Assembly (NCBI GenBank): GCA_022606135.1
Contig: JABYQN010000018.1
Span: 310,001-374,000, forward strand
Length of the DNA: 64,000 bases
Direction of reading: 5' to 3'
From: Fomes fomentarius
Taxonomy: Eukaryota > Basidiomycota > Agaricomycetes > Polyporales > Polyporaceae
The translations under genes were made by a program, and so were the position numbers. This document shows, in pieces, positions 54,230 to 64,000 of the stretch. Below the pieces are notes generated by a model. The model searched no databases and was not told the origin of the DNA. It worked only from the letters and a program-made list of their open reading frames with translations. The stretch's first letter is position 1; the number at the start of each line of letters is the position of its first letter.

Positions 54230-54639
54230 CCGCCAGCTGACTGGCCCGATCGGGCTGATGATTGGGCTGAGTGGCAAGGCCCGATCGGCATGGGTGGGCA
54301 TGTGGGGGCAATTGGGCCGATCAGGGGACGGCAGGCAAGTGCATTGGGGATGGTCAGTAGCACAGGAATTGAGGCGGTCAGTGGTACAGTAGTGTTATGG
54401 TAAGGTTTTTCACCAGGAATACATGTCTACCCAGTGGCTGCACCGGGGGTTGCTATTGGCTGACACGGCCGCGTGACAATGAGGTTAGCATGGTTCCATA
54501 GACCAGGGTAGGGGATCCTTGAAGGAGGGGGACCCGGGCCTCTCATCGTACATTCTGATGATGGGCCAGGCTATGGGGGGGATGTGTTGGGCTATTGGCC
54601 GGAGTAAGTAGGAGCATGGGGAGAACTGCTGATGACCCT

Positions 54640-56130
54640 CGGTTGACCTAGTGTGGGGCTACCGCTTGAGCAGGTGCACCCACCTCCCGGACTGGGTCTG
54701 CTATCTTGGTGAGCACCGCGCCCACTGCAAATTGGGATGGTACAGGTTGACTGTGCCTTTGATCTGAGTACGGGATGACATACCAGCAAGGCAAAGCATA
54801 CTGCATAATCATCAAAACAGGGTCCCAAGGTGCATGTGTATTGTCCGCTCACATGGGCCAATTGGGCTCGCACCCCGCACGCTTGAGCAGGTGGATCCGG
54901 TGGAGGACTCGTCTGGTCGGGTAGTTGGATCAGGAGGGTGACCCGGCCACCCGTGTTCTCTGATCAGGGCGGTGGCCTTGGCACATGGCCTCCCCGATCT
55001 GGATGGGGTATTCCCCAGTCCAACACGCTGATTGGGCAGGCAAACGTGTTGCCCAGGCACTCCAATCGGGTACACATAAAAAGGTTTGTACTGTGCCATT
55101 ATAAGGCGATATGCTGTAGGGGCTAAGTGTTTGAATGATTGTGGGCATGGTGGTCAACGCTGGGGTTTGATTCCCTGTATTGCAATTATAAAGGTGAGAA
55201 TCTCTTTTGTCGAAGCACCCTTGCCCTCATGGCTGTGCATTATTCACTCCCGTAGATTACACTGTCCCTCACACACCCCCATGGACTCCGCGTGTGCTGG
55301 GCACACCGTGTAAGTCCTGTTTTTCCTGTGGATCCAGATGCTTCACCTACTGACACTCGTGCCTGGTGAGTGACCTGCAATGTTGCCCCAGAGGCTGCTC
55401 AGTCCCTCCTACTGGCAGGGGTGCTCTTCTGGCTGAGTGGTCAGATCGGGCGAGGGGGTTGGGTGGTTTGGCAGCTGGATCGGGTGGGTAACCCGACCGC
55501 ATCTGCACTCGGATTGGAGGGGTGACTTTGGCATGTGCGTGCCCCAATCAGGATGGGGTATTCCCCGGTCCAACATGCCGATCAGGAAGGCAACCACAGC
55601 GCCTAGGCGCTGCAATCAGGTACACAAAGAAAATGTCGCATTGTGTTATTACGAGGCAATATGCCATAGGGGCTAAGTGTTTGACTGATTGTTTGATTCC
55701 CTATATTGCACATAATAGGCCACACCTCCTCATTTTGTTGATGCTCCCTTGCCACCCACTTATTTTCTGTAGTCGATTACACTGTTGCTATGCACAACTA
55801 TCTTTCTTCCGCCCCACTATGTCCCGTTTCTCCCCGTAAGGCTGGATTCTGCACCTGCTGACACTCGTGCAATATTGCCCCAGAGGCTCCTCAACCCCTC
55901 ACATCGGGTGGGTCGGGTGCTGGGATCCAGAGGGTCGTCGGGTGGGCAAATCTGGCAGGTGACCCAATTGAGAAGAGACCTTTTGCACGTGGGGGCACAT
56001 GCTGATCGACCAGTGCCGCCCATGCACTCCGTTTGGATGCACAGAGCAGGCTTTGTATTGTAATACTGTAGTAGTACGAGGCAATATGCCGTAGGTGGAA
56101 ACATCTCTTTTGTTGCAGGCCATTTGCAGT
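54640..56130. repeat. Diverged tandem copies, unit about 420-550 bp
   Basis: GGATGGGGTATTCCCC recurs at 55001 and 55551, TGCCCCAGAGGCT at about 55385 and 55877, and GGC(G/A)ATATGC near 55105, 55655 and 56079. GCTTGAGCAGGTG occurs at about 54664 and 54883. Each unit also holds a GTTTGATTCCC-type motif that resembles a tRNA T arm (55166, 55693). No protein frame runs through. Confidence 0.55.
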
Positions 56131-56700
56131 AATCACTAGTTGCAAGCCCTGTTTTGCATAATGAGTTGGTCGGGTACGCATTCCCGCCCCCAGCAGCACT
56201 GCTGCCTGGCGGTTGGTCCGCTAAGACCCACAAACAACACAACAGATAGCCCGTATGTGCTTCACAGAGGTCACGACATAACAATTTCCTTTATATGATA
56301 ATCAAATCTCCCATCACTCATTCTCAACTTCTGCCAGTGTTTCCTGCACTTGTCCTCATTGTTTCTGCTAGTTTTGCTATATGGTCCACGTATATATCCA
56401 CACCCCTGACCTCTGAGACAAACTGTGGAGCCGGACGGTCCTACCACCAACAGTGCATATCAGCTGGAGACTTTGTTAGGTAGTCATTTCATGTGCTTAC
56501 TACTGCCTTGGTTGGGGCATGCCACCAGAAAGGCAACCCCACCCGGACATCACACATTGATGGTTGATTAAACCCGCGTAGGGGGGGGGGGCTGTCCCAG
56601 GTCAAATCAACCCCAAACCCATTGTACACGACTCTAGCAGTATCCCTAGTTATTTCTACCTAATACAGTATGAATGACCTCCTTCCCATAGGAGTATTCA
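56131..56700. other. No gene; G-run
   Basis: Ten-G run near 56581-56590. Nothing recognised. Confidence 0.3.
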
Positions 56701-56715
56701 GAGCATGGTGCGTGA

Positions 56716-57180
56716 GGGGGTCCCCGGCATATGCCGACAGGCTTCCCATGCTATGTCATCCCATCACGCGTGCCCTCCGCATGTCCCGCCCTTGGCAGCT
56801 TCGGCACGCGCCCGCTTGCTGTCAAGCGCCCCATCAGACACCTGCCGCCGCTGTCTCTGACGATGAGCTCACTGTTCCCCCTCAGCTCAGCTGTCCCGTG
56901 GCGTATTGACTCTGTTTTTCTTGCATTTGTAGGTCATATCAGGCGCTGAGTACGATGGCAACTAGGTGGATGTAACAGCTACAGATGTCCATGCCACCAT
57001 GGGCGGGTCCCCAGCATATGCCGACGGGCTCCCCGTGCTACGTCATCCCATCGCGCACGCCCTCCGCATGTCCTGCCCTCGGCAGATTCTGCGTGCGCCC
57101 AGGTTGCCAACAACAAGCTCAACGTCCCTCCCTTAGCTCAGCTGTCCTACTGACTCCGATCTTCTTCTGACTGTAGGTTA
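56716..57180 (+). repeat. Tandem duplication of an exon-like unit, period 287 bp
   Basis: GGTCCCC-GCATATGCCGAC followed by CATCCCATC and GCCCTCCGCATGTCC occurs at about 56718 and 57005. Both copies encode GSPAYAD-LP and HPI--ALRMS and both run to a splice-acceptor-like TTTGTAG or CTGTAG. A fainter third copy may lie at 57315. Confidence 0.55.
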
Positions 57181-58025
57181 TTCTCTATGCTGAGCCCCTA
57201 GGCAGATGCAACAGACACAACGCCCACAAGCATCGGTGTCGAAGGTATCCAGTCGATAAGATTAGATCAGATAGACCTCCGAATGATCATCTGTGTCATA
57301 GATACGAGCACACCATGTGCCGCGCAGCCTCGCTTGTCCTCCAGCCACTGCCACCCGCCACCTCGCATGCCCTCCCGCCACTACGCTACCCTCACTTCAC
57401 TCTGACTTTGACCCTCTTGACCCTGCCGCTCTGTCATTGTCTGCAACCGGGAGTATTTGTGCGATGGACGGTCTGAGGGGATCGGTCAACAGCGGACGAG
57501 GAGAACTGGCCCCTGGGTATGTTCCCTTGGCATCAATCATCCAATGGCTAATATCCTGCACAGCACCTCCCAGCTCCCGCACCTGCTTACCCAAAGTCCA
57601 ATGTGCCCTTTGCTGTTGGTGTCATAGAGAACTATACAGAGGTACGTCAGCCTTTCAAATGTCATATATACTCACTGCTGACATTGGATTGGCTGCTACA
57701 TCATAGAGAGGGGGTTATTTGTTTGGTAAGTGACGTGTCAACTTCACAGCATCTTATCTGGAATTCTGGCAGAACCATCACTTTTCATCGTGATGTTCCA
57801 ATGTATCACACTTTGTCATATCAAACCTGGAACTTGCGGAGAGGAGGGGAATACTTAGTCATTGACACACTCCTTTTCATAAGACTACGGTGTAACAATG
57901 TACTTAATACTTGGTCTCCGACAATCCATAACGTTTCCAACAACTCATAATGTCGAGAATGCAATCCAAGTGCAAAATGAGCAATTGCAACACAAATTGA
58001 ATGAGTATAGGCAAATATGGTGGTG
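57181..58025. other. No confident gene
   Basis: Frames of 115-129 codons on the plus strand (57317-57706, 57603-57950) show no domain, and the second overlaps the first. Left unannotated. Confidence 0.3.
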
Positions 58026-59799
58026 CTAGGTAGGAGGAGTGTTCTCTACCGATGCCTTCTTCCTGCGGGGCTTTGGCTTTGGCTTTGCTGGCGCAGATGT
58101 CGACGATGAGCTATCACCCGTGGCCGTCATCTTCTGAGCACGTGCCTTGCGGGCGCACTTGGGGACAACAAGGCCAGTGCCATCTACATTGGTGATGGCG
58201 TTGATAAAGTTGAAAGCACGCTTCCGCCCAATAGTAGGTGTGGGAGGTGTGGGGGTCAAGTCAGATGCAGGTGTTGACATAGGCAACTCGGGTGTGGCGT
58301 GGGACGTGGGCATGGCAGGCATCGACTTGAGGACAGGCATGAGCATTGGAACAGGTGCGGGCATTGACTCTGGTGTGATGCGCACCTCCGACTCGGGCGC
58401 AGAGTCCGTCGTGGGCAGTGGCACAGCTCCTATGTGCGTTCCCAGGGTGTACTGCGAGGTGACAAGAGCAGTTGCTCTTCCTGCCCGGTACGCCTCCATC
58501 CATTCCTTCCATTCATCATCTGTCAAGTCATGGAAGCGCATCACCCCATTCTGCCAGGCATTGAGGAGTACCTCCAGCTCGATGCGTGAGAGCGAGCCCG
58601 GCGCTGCGAACTTCTTGAGCGGCCAATTCTCAAGGACGAGTCCGAAGCGGGTGGTGATATGATCTTCGAAGTTGATGTAAAACATCTTCGGGATGTTCCC
58701 GCGCAAAGATGTTTCCTCTGCTGCATTGTTAGCTGGATGTCCATAGCCACAGGCGGCAAGCGGAAAAGATAGAAGCGTACGGAGGCACTTGTTTATGATA
58801 TCCTTGATGGCAGCTTTGAGTAAAGTCACCTCTTGGCGGATGGTGCATGTTACACCTGGTGTGAACCTTCTTGAATGGAGCCGAACAGTAAAATAAATGC
58901 CAATGACACATACCGTCTTGACTGAGAATTGAATAAGCCTCAAGCCTAACACACGTGTCCTCCACTGACTCCTTGGTTATGTTCTTCATATAGTCGGCAA
59001 TGTGCTCGCCCGTGTAGAACACAAAGCGCGGATTCGTGTCCTTGAGCTCCACCCTCACCGCAAACAGTAGGAACTCGTTCCCGGTTCGGCCGTGGAGTTC
59101 CTGGAGCTGTGAGAAAGGTGTCAGTACCCAGCCAGGACCCGAAGAGTGTAGTGACACACCTGACGTGATATGCTAGTGAGGACACCATGGGTGTCATTAC
59201 ATGCAGTTTGCTGTATGTTATGGACCCCGAATATCTTGCTCTGATGATGCTCAATCAGCCTTTGGAGCTCCTCACCAGCAATGGCCTCCTGTTCCTGTGG
59301 GGTCATGGCATTCCAACTCTGGGAAATCCGCTTGATTGCTGGGCCCAAGTTCACACGCTGAATCTCCATGACGTTGGGATCTGACAGACATGAATGTATG
59401 AAATATTACCATACTAAGAGACTGACCTTTATTCAATTCCTTCAACTGGATGCTCACATATGCGTTCCATAGCGTGAGCTTGCGGGGCCCCTTCTTGATG
59501 CTGAGGACGTTCTGAAGTATGAGATGGAAATAGTACCTCGGCTTATGTCCTCCAAACGTCTTCTCCATCTGGAGGGCGAGGTCCCAGATCACGTTGTGCG
59601 CGTTCACGAGCACGTTGCGCAGATCGTTCTTCTTTTTCTCCCGTGCCTCCTTGAGGTCCTTCTTCTGCTGTTCGGTTAGGTCCTTGCAGCGGTGTTTGCG
59701 AGTCCTCCATGGGAAGCGGACATGTTTGCTTTGTGTGCGGGATGTGCTCTTGACACGGTGGACAACCACTTTTTGCTTAGGAGTCTTGGTGGTAGCCAT
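58026..59799 (-). CDS. Conserved-looking nuclear protein of the KDZ cluster (517 aa)
   Basis: Five exons (59427-59799, 59160-59380, 58914-59106, 58781-58855, 58026-58717) splice in frame with GT-AG introns of 46-63 bp to 517 residues, start MATTKTPKQKVVV. The N-terminus is basic, with a coil (LTEQQKKDLKEAREKKKNDL). Residues about 110-165 have an HMG-box-like pattern: RKLTLWNAYVSIQLKELNKD, IKRISQSWNAMTPQEQE. The middle domain contains LQELHGRTGNEFLLFAVRVE and KMFYINFEDHITTRFGLVLE with NWPLKKFAAPGSLSRIELEV. The tail is Pro/Ser-rich with basic nuclear signals (KPKPKPRRKK). It is likely a chromatin- or DNA-associated protein. Its place beside a KDZ transposase in the same orientation suggests transposon cargo. 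Family unknown. Confidence 0.65.
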
Positions 59800-59915
59800 A
59801 GCGTGGTGGGAGGGCAGTCAGATGGTGCCATAATGCTTCAACAAATATTATTTGCACGGGAACAAACAAAAAGGGACAGTAATATTGTGTGATGGTACAA
59901 TCAAAAACATGGTGG

Positions 59916-61368
59916 TTACAAATCCAAGTAACTAATATCAGGCAGCTCCATATTATTCCAAAGCATTGCAGCATCACATGTAGGCCATCCCAACAGAAGA
60001 CCAACATGGTGAGTGAATGACTCAACACTATTGGCATGAACACGAGCTTGGAGGAGGAGGAGGATGTTGCGGGCATCATAGCCATTGCTCACGAAGAGGT
60101 TGTCGAAATAGGGTCCAAAATTAACTGCCGGGTACCGGGAATCGGAGCCCATGGTCATCAGCATGCGGACAATCTGATGCAAAACTGCGAGCATCGGATT
60201 GGCTTGGAAATATAAGTCCACTAGTAGAACATTATCTATACAAGTGATGTGTGCTTACCGTCAGACAAATTCCCCGGCACAACCTCTGGTGCTGTCACCG
60301 AGGCCGTAGCCATTGATGCGAGGGCCCTGTTTCTCTGCATGTGTACATCTGAACTTGCAGCACCACTGGATTTGAAGGGGCTTGTTGATCGAGATGATAA
60401 GTTGGCTGGTAAAGATGGCGCGGTGAGAGGCACGAAGACTGTGCATGAAGTAAGCGTAAGTGACAACGATAAGAGCAATATAAGTCTCTTACCAGGGAAC
60501 GGCTCGGTGCCGTTGCAATCACTATCAAAGTCACTAGGTAGGAACGGGCGCGCACGCACCTTGGTGGTGGCTCGTGGCAACTTGACTGGACTCGGAGCTC
60601 GAGATGAGGCCTTCTCTGCTGAAGGATTATAGAAGGTGGCGGCGACGGGCTCAGTGGGCGGGGGCAGCGGAGAGGGCGATGGCAGAGACGGCGATGGAAG
60701 AGATGGCGGTGGTGATTCCTTATGTTCAAGGTCGTTGTTTTCAGGCAGGTCGAACCGGAGTTTCTTGTAGTTCAGAGGCATAGGGTAACGTGCAGCAGCC
60801 GGGCTCAAAGGAAGATTGTAGTTACCCCTCTTGAAGAGCCACACCAGCACATTGTAGATGTCGCCGTCGTCAAATTTCTTCCAACTGGGCGAATAGTTCT
60901 TGCTCTTCGGCGGGGGCTTGAGGTTGTAAGAGATCGACCACCTTGAATCCAAAAATCAGTGGTACACTTTAAGATAGAAAGGGGTGCATACGTACCAGTC
61001 ATAACCAAGATACAATCCTGGGTCCATGCCATCCCTAATTGCCCACATCGGATGGGCATACGTGAGCATCAACGGCCCCGCTACCCACTCTTGGAGCATG
61101 TAAACAAGGGTGTGCATGTCGCCGGGCTTGACGAGTCCAACAATCTTCTCTTGTAGCATGTAGATCTTCTCAGCATCTTTGCGGCTCGGGGTAATGATGA
61201 TCTGAGGGAGAAGTTTGTCGTATCCCCATGATATGCCAGCAGGGCTACATGCGAATACCAAGGGTCAGTTTGGTACTAGATAGAGAATAGCATGACTTAC
61301 CAACATTCCTTGATGCCATGAGATTCCCCGCCGAGTACAACATAGTACGTCTTGTGAAATTCAGTCAT
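59916..61368 (-). CDS. Protein of the KDZ cluster with viroplasmin-like start (416 aa)
   Basis: Five exons (61301-61368, 60996-61244, 60493-60941, 60259-60438, 59916-60220) join in frame to exactly 417 codons; the last intron is only 38 bp. The start MTEFHKTYYVVLGGESHGI, followed about 20 residues on by WGYDKLLPQIIITPSRKDAE, resembles the small nucleic-acid-binding viroplasmin fold found before many RNase H1 domains, but no RNase H follows. A conserved-looking domain (WKKFDDGDIYNVLVWLFKRG) precedes a long Ser/Pro-rich linker. The C-terminus is helical (MLAVLHQIVRMLMTMGSDS, YDARNILLLLQARVHANSVE). It is unbroken and lies 116 bp from its downstream neighbour on the same strand. Function unknown. 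Confidence 0.65.
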
Positions 61369-62038
61369 GCGTGCAGGGGCTGAGGGCTAGGAGGAGGTTG
61401 AAGGTGTGCAAAAGAGAAGCAGGATGGGCTTTAGCGCCTATGTGAACCTGCAAGTGCAGCGCCACAATTAGAGTATTTCAGTTCTGTGTGTTGGCACATT
61501 GGTCCGACAGACTCGCGACTGCTCTAAGGTGAAAGTGGTCATCTGTAGCTTTCGAACGATATATATTTTGTAGTATTAATAAGGCTATGTGGATGAGGTC
61601 AATGTCGGGTGGCATGTTCAAGGAATGCACAATACTGCTTTCATGAAACCTGTGGCTTGGACATGTACGCACGTCGAAATCTATGCTCTCCAGCTCAATG
61701 TAATTGCGTTTCTCAAAAGTTCACTATGAATAAGCTACTCAGTTATATTGAAGTGATTGGATTCTACTTCATGTGTGTTTGTATTGGACGTCACGCTCGC
61801 TGCTTCAAGTTGTGCAAGACAGTTTCCCGGGCCTGACAGTTGCATCGGTGAACAAATAGATGTCACACAACTATCAAGCTGTGAGCTTTGCAACCACAGT
61901 CTCGAACGTATCCCCGAGAGACTTGAATATATCATACTGAACTCGATGTCAAGTGTACGAGAATGTTTATACAGTCAAACCTGCTATATAGTCCATGATC
62001 GCTATGATTTCCTCATTTGTCTGGTCATCCTCGCCCAA
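61369..62038. other. Intergenic within the KDZ cluster
   Basis: 670 bp between the 416-aa gene start and the transposase end. It should hold the promoter of the former. No terminal repeat recognised. Confidence 0.35.
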
Positions 62039-64000
62039 TCACCCCTCTATTGATTCACCCTGCTGTATGGCCGCTGTCTCATCACCCGCAAGGTCATCTA
62101 AATGTGCTTGATATGGTAGTGCGGGAAGGGATGCGCCCTTACGATTACCAGGCTTTGGGTTGCCTGAGAACCCCGGAAGCGAATAGATGGCCTCAAGGTA
62201 CGCCATGTTGCAGGCATTGGCTGCACGTCTATGTCGCCAGAACTCTGCCACTGTGCCATAGAGATGGTGTGCGCCTTGCTTTTTGAGATCCTCGAGGACT
62301 GTGCGAAAGAGAATCTCTTCGTCGCAAATGGATGTGTGCATGTGACAAGCCTCACAATTGGCGTTCTTGATCTCTTCGTGAGCGCGCCGAACATGCTGTG
62401 CAAGTTGCATCAGTTCGGCACACTGCCAGTTTTGCCCACAGTTTGTCGCGGATATCCTTGTGGGTGTCTTGAAGTAGCGCAAACTCTTCAAGGAAGCTGT
62501 AGTTCGAAGTGGTCGTCCAGTCGAGGGTTTCACGAGGTGGATTCAAAGCGAGAGCAGCTTCGTTATATGACTTGACCGCATTATGGAGAGCTGCGCAGCG
62601 TCGCTGGAGGCTCTTTGCTATGTGCGTTTGTGCTTTGTAACCTAGACAATTGACCTAGTAAGCAATAACCTTTTGAACATCGCATAGACAGTGGGTTACC
62701 TGTCTGCGCAATATTCAACTTATGCAATTCAAAGAGCCGCTGGACCACGAGCCGCTGGAGCTTTCCCAGTGCCTGATGATACTTCCGTGTTGCCATGTAA
62801 TCCAGCGCATGTTGAAAGCCTGCATCCATACACTGCCATCGCCATTTGAATCCCAAGGCCCCTTCAATGGTGATGATGTCGGCTCCCAAGCACTCTACCT
62901 TTTCCTCCAGTACGCGTTGGCTAGTCTTGGGCTTCCACGTCACAGACAGTGCCTGATTGTAGTCCGTAGGGCCGGAGTGGGGGGTCAGGAACACCAATGG
63001 CACACTGCCATCTTGATTGGCAGTGCTCCACTCTGCAGCTCGGGCGAGGCGGCTGTAGTATTGATGAGAGATATTCTTCAATTCCTCCCTAGTGGACATA
63101 GTAGTTAGCACCGAACCAGACAATTCAAGGTACATTAAGACTTGCTGTGCATCCCAATACTTCTGGAGTGCCTTGACATAGACGATTTCCCTGAGGTCCG
63201 CCGGATCTTCATCCTTCAAATTGACAAAGTAGTCACGTTCCTCGCGCTCATACACCTCCAGACTCTCGGCCAAAATCTCCAGCACCTCCAGCGCCTCCTG
63301 CAACGCCAGTGTCTTTTTGCTTATGATCTCTAGCGCTTGGCGGTAATTGATGTACAGCATCTCGGAAATGCTGGTGTACCGCTCCTGATCCCAATGATCG
63401 AAGAAGAGCGTGATGAGTGCATGACGGTGGTGTGGAGAGGCATAGCAAGTAACGGGGGCAAGCTGGTTGGAGGAGCTGAAGATGCGCTCCATGGTTTCGA
63501 GATCTTCAAGCCCCATGCCCGAGATACAGTTAGAATGGTGATTGACCTGGCAATCATAAGAGTGTGAATACCCATGAAAAGTGTTGACACAGAATCGCGA
63601 GCCGGTCTTGAAGAACTCCGTGCCAACGGAGCTGTGGTGTAGAGTTCCTGAGAACTCGCAACCGATGTCGTAGCCATGCATGTTCTTGCCCGGCAGTGTT
63701 CGGCAGGATTTTGCTGCCATTGCAATTGCATACTTTGCCCTAGGATGCTATGTTGGTTGGGCATGATATCCAGGCAGGATATGTACATCTCCCCGCTGCG
63801 GATCATATCGGCTATTCACAGAATGAGTCCATGTTGGCAAGCGCTGGCAAAGATCCCCGTCTCGTCGTAGATAGGCCACATTCTCTTCTTCTCATCTGCA
63901 GCTGCGGCCTTCCAGTGTGATGCACAGGACCCATTGATGGGCGCGCTGTCCGTTGGGTCGCCTTCATTGTTGTCTGGGTAACCATCGTTGCTGTCGTGGT
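62039..64000 (-). pseudogene. KDZ-family transposase, partial at window edge
   Basis: Minus-strand exons 63787-64000 (continuing outside), 62700-63739 and about 62039-62641, with introns 63740-63786 and 62642-62699. Landmarks: MWPIYDETGIFASACQHG, GYDIGCEFSGTL, VNTFHGYSHSYDCQVNHHSN, SGMGLEDLETMERIFSSSN and YASPHHRHALITLFF, then a long helical part and PPRETLDWTTTSNYSFLEEF. These are hallmarks of Kyakuja-Dileera-Zisupton transposases; the Asp of YDIGC and acids of GLEDLE belong to the catalytic set. Two lesions: TGA 63816-63818 (LIL-IADM, expected Trp) and a one-base shift near 62420 after DKLWAKLAV, so this copy is probably dead or mobilised in trans. The Cys-cluster N-terminus lies beyond the window. 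Confidence 0.8.

Noticed and set aside
55126..55190. Possible tRNA gene (T-arm-like GGGGTTTGATTCCC)
   Set aside because: No 7-bp acceptor stem or proper D and anticodon arms could be folded; a tRNA-derived repeat is more likely.
58026..61368. TET/JBP dioxygenase cargo in the KDZ cluster
   Set aside because: Neither companion protein shows the HxD...H iron-binding pattern of that family.
1..64000. CRISPR arrays, bacterial operons, rRNA genes
   Set aside because: The sequence is eukaryotic with spliceosomal introns; no regularly spaced identical repeats or rRNA sequence were seen.

Overview
The window reads as nuclear DNA of an agaricomycete (mushroom-forming) basidiomycete. The evidence is the many short GT-AG introns (about 38-110 nt), a KDZ transposase, a DIRS-type tyrosine-recombinase retroelement, chromodomain Ty3/gypsy elements, an F-box/LRR relic and a fungal Psd2-type C2 domain. 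It is a transposon-rich, gene-poor accessory region. Few genes look intact: a 3-exon RNase H-fold-like gene (9946-11267), a small SAM methyltransferase (44262-44984) and two 5-exon genes (58026-59799 and 59916-61368) beside a KDZ transposase.

Layout. 1-9.6 kb is a graveyard of host genes: a gag-like scrap, a polysaccharide deacetylase, an amino-acid permease, an acidic coiled-coil protein and a phosphatidylserine decarboxylase C2 fragment. All are broken by stops, frameshifts or lost exons. A dispersed leader-like repeat lies at 0.7 and 9.6 kb. 11.5-12.5 kb is a 1-kb element with inverted, Pol III-like ends. 12.7-16.6 kb is a DIRS-like element (gag, RT/RNase H, tyrosine recombinase). 16.65-33.26 kb is gypsy element A, coding on the minus strand, with a second gypsy element B (23593-32883) nested inside its right LTR. 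B has two 525-bp LTRs identical by eye, a 5-bp target duplication and an inserted poly(A)-tailed retrocopy. 33.26-35.95 kb is the 3' half of another LTR family (element C) with one long unknown ORF. 36-47 kb holds inverted repeats, a copia-type LTR, an F-box relic and the methyltransferase. 47.6-53.4 kb holds a Plavaka-like transposase relic, the 5' end of an element-C relative and a copia element closed off by an inverted LTR. 53.4-58 kb is mostly diverged tandem duplications. 58-64 kb is the KDZ cluster, all on the minus strand.

How it works together. Elements A and B both carry, just inside the LTR, a short tract complementary to the predicted 5' end of their own transcript. This is the layout of Tf1-type self-priming. 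Both also carry extra ORFs outside gag-pol: two tiny membrane proteins and a third ORF in A, and a 264-aa and a 385-aa ORF in B. Nonsense codons throughout look like CGA to TGA or TGG to TGA, suggesting cytosine-deamination decay (CpG methylation or a RIP-like process). Family names rest on motif recognition by eye; no database search was run.
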